DNA of 32,163 bases from a virus: positions 1-32,163 of the IMG/VR virus record IMGVR_UViG_3300042894_000116, one strand, 5' to 3'. A model generated the notes under the pieces. The model saw only the letters and a list, made by a program, of their open reading frames with translations. It did not search any database and had not been told where the DNA came from. Both the position numbers and the translations under genes were made by a program. Positions within the stretch are counted from its first letter, which is position 1. Every line of letters begins with the position of its first letter. Of the stretch, positions 27,479 through 32,163 are shown in pieces.

Positions 27479-29539
27479 TTATCTGACAACAGGCTGCACA
27501 ATTTGTCCACGCAATATTTCTTGCACGGCCTCGGCGTTTGTCAAAGCCATATTTTGTGCAGTTTCATCGACTTTGCCCAATGTCTCCAGCGTCTGTGCAC
27601 GCTTCAACTCGGCGCTTGCCACAGTCTCCACGGTATCAGCACGGGCCTTGGCTGCTTTTGCCGTTGCCTCCTCTGCTGCTGCTTGGAGGTACATGGCGTT
27701 CGGGTCTTGCGGCTTGCCTTGCATTTCAGCCATGAGTTCTTGGGCTTCGTCATCGGTGGGCTGCACCACACCCATGCGGAGCAACTTCTTACGGAAGTAA
27801 GCATTGGCATCACCCACGCCCTCGCCCTCCATGTTCATCATCGCCATTGCAGTCAGCACTTGCGCTGTCTCTGGGTCGGTGGTGATCTGGAGCATCCCGG
27901 TCAACGCCCGAACAGTGGCTGCACGCTTGCTGCTGCTGGATGGGCCAACCTCGGCAACCACATCAAAGGTGGCGGTGCTGAGATCGTTTTCCATGACCAT
28001 TGCACCCGTTTCGGTGTCAATCATGGGCTTCATCAGCTCGACCACGCTGGACTCGCCAGTGGGCGCAATGGTCTTCATCTTGCGCTTGTCTTCGGTGTAG
28101 ATGTCCCGAGCCATGCTTAACCAGATCTCGCCGCAGCGTTTCATGCCCTTGGCAAAGTTGCTCATGTAGATGAACGTCTGCATATCCACACGGGTCTGGA
28201 TCATCTCCACAGCTTTACCAGACACGCCCGACACCATCTTGTCAGCGCCTTGCGGGTTGCCCAGGATGTCTTGCATATCCTGTTCGGTGATCTGCAACAG
28301 CGCAGCCATAGCCGGGGGAATGGATGCCGACTTGGTGTAAGCCAATGGGCCAGCCGCCTGGGTGTTGCCATCAGGCCCAGTAATTGGGTTAATCAGCAGA
28401 TACGGGTAATCCCGCAGGTTATCTTCAGCCCACATAAGCTGATGACCCGCCACTTGCTCGGGGGTCATAATGGGCTTCTCAATGCTGGACAAGGCTGAGA
28501 TTTCGCCCAGCTTGGACAGCTGCATATTCTTCAGGCGTTGGGCATCTTTCGCCAATCTGACAGCGCCCATGCAGCGTTCGATGTTGTCCACGAACCAGCG
28601 TTTGCCGTACACCACCACAATCGGGATGCACTTGCCAGCGATGTAACCAGCATCCTCCAGCACTTTGCCGCCCGACATGATGTATTTGCGGACACGCATA
28701 CGCTTGACCCGCTTCTGCCGAACTTCCCGTGTGCCGATGGCCATCAGGGTTTCTTCAAGCGTTTCATCGTTCTCAAAGTCTTTGGCTGTGTAGCGTTCCT
28801 CAGTCCCGTCAATGGCCTCAAAGATGCGGATTGTCTCGGTCTTTTCCTCGACTTTGTAGTATTCAGCCACAAACACTACATCAGGCGTTGCCCAGTCAAA
28901 CTCGTACTGGTGAATGATCTTAGGCCAATCCGTTGGGTCATCGTTGTAAATTTCTTTGTAGCTCTCGCGGGTCATGCTGGTGACCACAAAGGCAAACTTA
29001 GCGTCTGACTTGTCCTGGCGCTTGGCGTTCAGGTCAAAGAACACCGAGCTGTCAGCATCAAAGATGGGTTCCATGCGGATGCGCTGTCGGTCATCCTCGT
29101 CATTCTCTTCGTCTTCGTAGACTGTCCGCAGCCGCCATGCGCCAATGCCGCCGCCCACGGCTTCCTCAAAAGCGTTGTCGTAGGCTTCATCAGCAACAGA
29201 GGCTTGTTCGTCAGCACGGTACAGGCCATCGCAGACTTCTGCCAGCCTTGCATTGTCTGTGCCATCTTTGGACACGTAGTCCACAGTGATGCGGTTGTTG
29301 CGGTATTCGTTGACGATGCGAATGACCGCCAGCATGATCTTGTTGACCTCAAACTTGGGCTTGTTCTCGTATTGATCCCACAGTGGGCCTTCCCACTGAG
29401 CGCCGCACAGGGAGTAGAACCGCCTGTCTTGTAAGCACTGTAGGCGCTCGTCCCGCAGCGCAGTCTGGATGTCATTGAACTGGCGCAGGGCTTCGGTGTG
29501 TAGATTCGAGAGCCGTTGGTCGTTTGAGATTCTTGCCAT
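27479..29539 (-). CDS. Portal protein, P22 gp1-like
   Basis: A 686-residue protein (P22 gp1: 725). It starts with M-A-R-I-S-N-D-Q-R and has F-E-V-N-K-I-M-L-A-V-I-R-I-V-N-E-Y-R-N-N-R (about residues 83-103), a typical stretch of P22-type portals. Further on it has Y-N-D-D-P-T-D-W-P (about 197-205), V-V-V-Y-G-K-R-W-F-V and the long helical crown/barrel region near the end. It forms the dodecameric DNA channel at one vertex. It lies between TerL and scaffold. Confidence 0.92.
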   Translation of the reverse strand: MARISNDQRLSNLHTEALRQFNDIQTALRDERLQCLQDRRFYSLCGAQWEGPLWDQYENKPKFEVNKIMLAVIRIVNEYRNNRITVDYVSKDGTDNARLAEVCDGLYRADEQASVADEAYDNAFEEAVGGGIGAWRLRTVYEDEENDEDDRQRIRMEPIFDADSSVFFDLNAKRQDKSDAKFAFVVTSMTRESYKEIYNDDPTDWPKIIHQYEFDWATPDVVFVAEYYKVEEKTETIRIFEAIDGTEERYTAKDFENDETLEETLMAIGTREVRQKRVKRMRVRKYIMSGGKVLEDAGYIAGKCIPIVVVYGKRWFVDNIERCMGAVRLAKDAQRLKNMQLSKLGEISALSSIEKPIMTPEQVAGHQLMWAEDNLRDYPYLLINPITGPDGNTQAAGPLAYTKSASIPPAMAALLQITEQDMQDILGNPQGADKMVSGVSGKAVEMIQTRVDMQTFIYMSNFAKGMKRCGEIWLSMARDIYTEDKRKMKTIAPTGESSVVELMKPMIDTETGAMVMENDLSTATFDVVAEVGPSSSSKRAATVRALTGMLQITTDPETAQVLTAMAMMNMEGEGVGDANAYFRKKLLRMGVVQPTDDEAQELMAEMQGKPQDPNAMYLQAAAEEATAKAAKARADTVETVASAELKRAQTLETLGKVDETAQNMALTNAEAVQEILRGQIVQPVVR

Positions 29540-29563
29540 GATTGTCCTTTGTTAACCGATTTT

Positions 29564-30787
29564 CTACCATTTGTTTATGGTCGGCAATGGCGTGAAGTTG
29601 ATCGTCTTGGTCACTGCTGCACGCCTGACACCCTCGCAAGCATATCGCAGTGCGTCAATCACATGGTTCTTTTTGTCCTCCAGCACGGGCAGGATTCTAC
29701 CCGTCAGCGGGTCTGACTTATAGCTGTAAAGGCTCAGTTCGTCAATGGTGTGTATACAACGAGGATGCACCACGATGTCGTAGTTCTTCAGGAACTCAAT
29801 GCCTTCCTCGACAGACTTCGGGCCTTTTACGGCAGTCATAATCTTTGGAAACCCGTTGCGCTTCATATGGCTGATGGTCTCAGGCCTGGCTGAATCTGCC
29901 ACGATAGGCCAGCGTTCGCTTTCAGGCACTTGCATAAAAAGCTCTGGCGTGTTGATGATTTCACACCCCACCATGTAGGCTTCATAGTCAATGTAGAGCG
30001 TGCGCCCAATGATATGGCAGCGCACCAGCACTGTCGGGTCAATCGAAAAGCCCCAATCAGCGCCAAGTCGGTGGATGGCATCTGGCGGTGCTTCAAAATC
30101 GTCAATCTTCCAGTTCTTAAACACCCTGGCGTTGCTGTTCCGCAGGTACTGGCCCATCCAAACGTGCTGGTATTTGTCAGGGTCCCGCCGCTTGTCGTAC
30201 TCCATTTCGTCTTTAAGGACTTGCGGGAACCACGGGTTTTCGCCAAAGTTCACCTTGATGACCTTGGCATCTACAGGCGGCTCTGGGCCTCTTAAAAGAA
30301 AATCCACAGGGTCGCTTTGCTGTCTCGGGTTCCATGTAAACCACAGTTCACTGTCAGGCTTGCGGATGGTTGGCCTTAAAAGGTCAAGGCTGGACTGACT
30401 CAGGCTTTGGGCTTCCTCTACCCAAGCGCAGTCGTAGCCCTCCAGCGACTTGATGCTGTCGGCTGTGTGGTTCTGCATACCCTGAAAGATGATGGCCCCA
30501 TCGCCCTTCTTGGACTTGATGACCGAATCCTGGACTTCAAAGTAAGCGCCAGCGTTCATGGCCTCAATCTTGGTCTCCAGCAGACGCTTTACCGATTGGT
30601 TCAGTGATTTCTGGATTTCACGGACGCAAACGCTGCGCCGCTTCTGATCCATGATGTGCATCTCAATCATAAGTTCGGCAAACATATGGGACTTGCCAGA
30701 GCCTCGGCCACCCCATGCGCCTTTGTAGCGTGATGGCTCCAGCAGCGGTAGCGCCCACTCAGGGGTTTGGATTTGCAGGGTGCTCAA
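29564..30787 (-). CDS. terL: Terminase large subunit
   Basis: A 407-residue packaging motor of the PBSX/XtmB type. Walker A is G-G-R-G-S-G-K-S (residues 26-33). Walker B with its catalytic Glu is Y-D-C-A-W-V-E-E-A (118-126). The nuclease half has G-A-D-W-G-F-S-I-D-P (first Asp), V-A-D-S-A-R-P-E and H-V-I-D-A-L-R-Y-A (last Asp). It cuts concatemers and drives DNA into the shell with TerS. It starts 4 nt inside terS. The type does not itself prove headful cutting, but P22-like heads and the apparent circular map make that likely. Confidence 0.95.
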   Translation of the reverse strand: MSTLQIQTPEWALPLLEPSRYKGAWGGRGSGKSHMFAELMIEMHIMDQKRRSVCVREIQKSLNQSVKRLLETKIEAMNAGAYFEVQDSVIKSKKGDGAIIFQGMQNHTADSIKSLEGYDCAWVEEAQSLSQSSLDLLRPTIRKPDSELWFTWNPRQQSDPVDFLLRGPEPPVDAKVIKVNFGENPWFPQVLKDEMEYDKRRDPDKYQHVWMGQYLRNSNARVFKNWKIDDFEAPPDAIHRLGADWGFSIDPTVLVRCHIIGRTLYIDYEAYMVGCEIINTPELFMQVPESERWPIVADSARPETISHMKRNGFPKIMTAVKGPKSVEEGIEFLKNYDIVVHPRCIHTIDELSLYSYKSDPLTGRILPVLEDKKNHVIDALRYACEGVRRAAVTKTINFTPLPTINKW

Positions 30788-31224
30788 GGCTTAATCACCA
30801 CTCGCTCAATGCGATGAACCAACGGGTTGACGGGATCTCCTGAGACTTCAAGTTTCTCGCCGTACTTCTTGGGGGCGAGCTTAGACAGAATCCATTTGCG
30901 AGAATCGACCTGTAGTCTGTGCTTTTGGATAGCTTGCCAATCTTTTTTGCCATCGCCTGTCAGTGGCACTTCTTGGTCGCTCAACTCCAGCACCTCATTG
31001 GCAATGCGCTCAATTAGGTCTTCTCTCGCGTGTGCGTAGCTCTCCGCAAGTTTAACGTCAGTTTCAAGCCATCGCATAAACGTGCTGTTTGGGACTCCGG
31101 CGGCCTCGCACGCTTTGAAGCAGCTCAGTCCGCTTCTCATTCCTTGGAGTACAGCTTGACTGATACCGTCTTTGTCTCTCTCTGGCTTTGCTGGCTTATC
31201 GGGGTTTGCCTTCTTTGTAGCCAT
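30784..31224 (-). CDS. terS: Terminase small subunit
   Basis: The ATG at 31224 overlaps the stop of the small secreted protein (TGATG), giving 146 residues. A Lys/Pro-rich start (MATKKANPDKPAKPERDKDG) is followed by a helix-turn-helix (F-K-A-C-E-A-A-G-V-P-N-S-T-F-M-R-W-L, about residues 34-51) and an oligomerisation part (V-D-S-R-K-W-I-L-S-K-L-A-P-K-K-Y-G), common in phage small terminases. It recognises the pac site and feeds DNA to TerL. An upstream TTG start at 31254 lies inside the secreted-protein gene and is less likely. Confidence 0.88.
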   Translation of the reverse strand: MATKKANPDKPAKPERDKDGISQAVLQGMRSGLSCFKACEAAGVPNSTFMRWLETDVKLAESYAHAREDLIERIANEVLELSDQEVPLTGDGKKDWQAIQKHRLQVDSRKWILSKLAPKKYGEKLEVSGDPVNPLVHRIERVVIKP

Positions 31225-31352
31225 CAGAACCCACCGTTTCGAGTGGTTGTGCAAGTGTAGCTACCATCCGAATTTTTGACGCATCGGGTGGTTGTCTGGG
31301 CTTGGGCTGCAAAAGACAGCAGCAGGGCTGCGATTGTGAATAGGGTTTTCAC
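31224..31352 (-). CDS. Tiny secreted protein (42 aa) upstream of terS
   Basis: A GTG at 31352 with AAGGAG five bases upstream gives M-K-T-L-F-T-I-A-A-L-L-L-S-F-A-A-Q-A as a clean Sec signal peptide (cut after A-Q-A at residue 18). A 24-residue mature part rich in Thr follows, with two cysteines (R-C-V-K-N-S-D-G-S-Y-T-C). The stop shares its A with the terS ATG. A disulphide in the periplasm is likely. There is no lipobox, so it is not an outer-membrane lipoprotein. It could act on the host surface or on periplasmic enzymes; no family is known to me. Confidence 0.72.
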   Translation of the reverse strand: MKTLFTIAALLLSFAAQAQTTTRCVKNSDGSYTCTTTRNGGF

Positions 31353-31363
31353 GGTTACTCCTT

Positions 31364-31395
31364 AAAAAACAGGGTCGAGCAACAAAGCCCAACCC
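31364..31395 (-). terminator. Intrinsic terminator or attenuator before the late genes
   Basis: On the minus strand GGGTTG (31395-31390), a 12-nt loop and CGACCC (31377-31372) form a 6-bp stem (one G-U), followed by TG and six Ts (31369-31364). The Shine-Dalgarno of the secreted-protein gene follows at once, so the U-tract leads into translation start, as in the early leaders. It sits between replication-side genes and morphogenesis genes and could be the point where late transcription is gated. Confidence 0.55.
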
Positions 31396-31425
31396 CAAAC
31401 GCTGGCAACTGCTTTGTCAGCGTAT

Positions 31426-31755
31426 TCATTCTATCTCAGGCACGGGAATGTCAACAGGCCATCGCCCACTGTCAGTCAGCACCTGAACCGTTTTGTAATG
31501 CGCCACCTTCCAAGCCAATTGCCTTTCGGCCTTAGACCATTTGGCTCCCTGGTCTATGTCGTAGTGGCACGATTGACATAAAGCGGCTGTGTATTCGTCA
31601 CTGGCCTTGATCGATTTGCCTTTGCCGCCCCATTGCGTCCAGTTTGAGTGTGCTGCCTGAACACAAACGCCTGACCCGCATAACTGGCAGTCCAAACTGG
31701 CAACCAGCTTCAACAGCTTTTTGCTTCTGACATATGTGTGCTTTTGAAACATCAT
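31426..31755 (-). CDS. HNH-like zinc protein
   Basis: Encodes 109 residues. It has R-S-K-K-L-L-K-L-V-A-S-L-D-C-Q-L-C-G (C23, C26), Q-A-A-H-S-N-W-T (H36) and A-A-L-C-Q-S-C-H-Y-D-I-D (C60, C63, H64). The two Cys pairs fold a zinc ribbon and the H...H pattern resembles the HNH-like recombination proteins (DUF968-type) found near phage replication genes. It may be a structure-specific nuclease for replication or recombination intermediates. Coupled upstream by ATGA overlap. Confidence 0.8.
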   Translation of the reverse strand: MMFQKHTYVRSKKLLKLVASLDCQLCGSGVCVQAAHSNWTQWGGKGKSIKASDEYTAALCQSCHYDIDQGAKWSKAERQLAWKVAHYKTVQVLTDSGRWPVDIPVPEIE

Positions 31756-32163
31756 ATGTGCACCACCCTTTGATGGTTTGACCTGACATTGTTGTTACTT
31801 TTGTCAATCATTCGCTCAAACTCTGAACAACTTATGCTTTGCCTTTGGAGGTCATGCAAAACGCAAAGTTCTTTCAGATACTTGATGCCAGCTCCCGACA
31901 AGCCCATCTTTTTGGTTGCTTCATAGCGTTTGGCGGCTGCTTCCATTTCCGGCTGCACCAATGCACACAATGGCAACACCTCAATGCCAATACCATTGTG
32001 ACCCATCGTTTCTGACACGTTTAACACGTGCACCAGCGTAATCCAATCTTGCACTGTCCCAACCCCTTTAACCATGCTGTCAATGGCGCTGAGTTCGTGC
32101 ATTCTGAGTTTGTTTAGCTTTTCCTCGCTGGCAACCATTGCCCCTGTAATGGCGTGTTCAATT
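31752..32163 (-). CDS. C-terminal part of the conserved phage protein split by the window ends
   Basis: Reading from the right edge the frame is open from the codons E-H-A-I-T-G-A onward; an internal ATG at 32138 gives 128 residues, but the true start is likely the ATG at 48 across the join. Features are L-N-K-L-R-M-H-E-L-S-A-I-D (early), V-Q-D-W-I-T-L-V-H-V-L-N-V-S-E-T-M (middle) and H-D-L-Q-R-Q-S-I-S-C-S-E-F-E-R (late), all helical. The whole 151-aa chain resembles a conserved Burkholderiales phage protein of unknown role. It overlaps the HNH-like gene start by 4 nt. Confidence 0.82.
   Translation of the reverse strand, partial: IEHAITGAMVASEEKLNKLRMHELSAIDSMVKGVGTVQDWITLVHVLNVSETMGHNGIGIEVLPLCALVQPEMEAAAKRYEATKKMGLSGAGIKYLKELCVLHDLQRQSISCSEFERMIDKSNNNVRSNHQRVVHI

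Noticed and set aside
31225-31254. TTG start for terS at 31254
   Set aside because: It lies inside the secreted-protein gene, lacks a ribosome site, and the ATG at 31224 is stop-start coupled.
1-32163. CRISPR arrays, tRNA genes, integrase or att sites
   Set aside because: No spaced direct repeats of CRISPR type, no cloverleaf-like sequence and no recombinase motif were seen on either strand by reading.

Overview
The window reads as one essentially complete tailed-phage genome of short-tailed (podovirus) type with a P22-like head and DNA-ejection module. Every gene assigned here looks viral: terminase, portal, scaffold, coat, gp4-like and gp10-like head-completion proteins, three ejection proteins, tailspikes, holin and endolysin, plus an ERF/YqaJ recombination set. 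Several small families are, to my knowledge, common in phages and prophages of freshwater Betaproteobacteria (Burkholderiales such as Polynucleobacter, Limnohabitans and Comamonadaceae), so that host group is my inference, not something the sequence proves. No integrase, CI-type repressor, polymerase, tRNA or CRISPR array was seen.

The two ends appear to join. The last four bases and the first four bases are both AATT. Collapsing them into one copy fuses an N-terminal fragment (1-48, minus) in frame to the gene at the other end (31752-32163, minus), giving a 151-aa protein. The molecule is then a circle or circularly permuted genome of about 32,159 bp. Read this way, the layout is two divergent arms from a single control region at about 2308-2452.

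Leftward arm (minus strand): a Cro-like protein (2149-2307), a DUF1376 replication protein carrying iteron-like repeats, small genes, RusA, the junction gene and an HNH-like protein. A terminator-like hairpin and a tiny secreted protein follow at about 31224-31395. Next comes the morphogenesis operon in P22 order: TerS, TerL, portal, scaffold, coat, gp4-like, gp10-like, a tail-needle candidate, a gp14-like GNAT-fold protein and gp7/gp20/gp16-like ejection proteins. The arm ends with a split set of receptor-binding proteins and a lysis cassette ending in a GH108 endolysin at 8412.

Rightward arm (plus strand, 2453-8415): early genes comprising a DUF932 protein, ERF annealase, YqaJ exonuclease, an SSB-like protein, a winged-helix protein and a run of small modular accessory proteins. 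They are driven by at least two, probably three, near-identical promoter cassettes (about 2341, 3689 and 6525). Most of the leader regions share a short GC hairpin followed by TCTTTTT and the Shine-Dalgarno. The two arms meet tail to tail at 8412-8415, where the stop codons overlap.

Most neighbours overlap by ATGA, TGATG or TAATG, so translation is probably coupled through long operons. Six or seven real genes are very short; their starts were set from overlaps and ribosome-binding sites.
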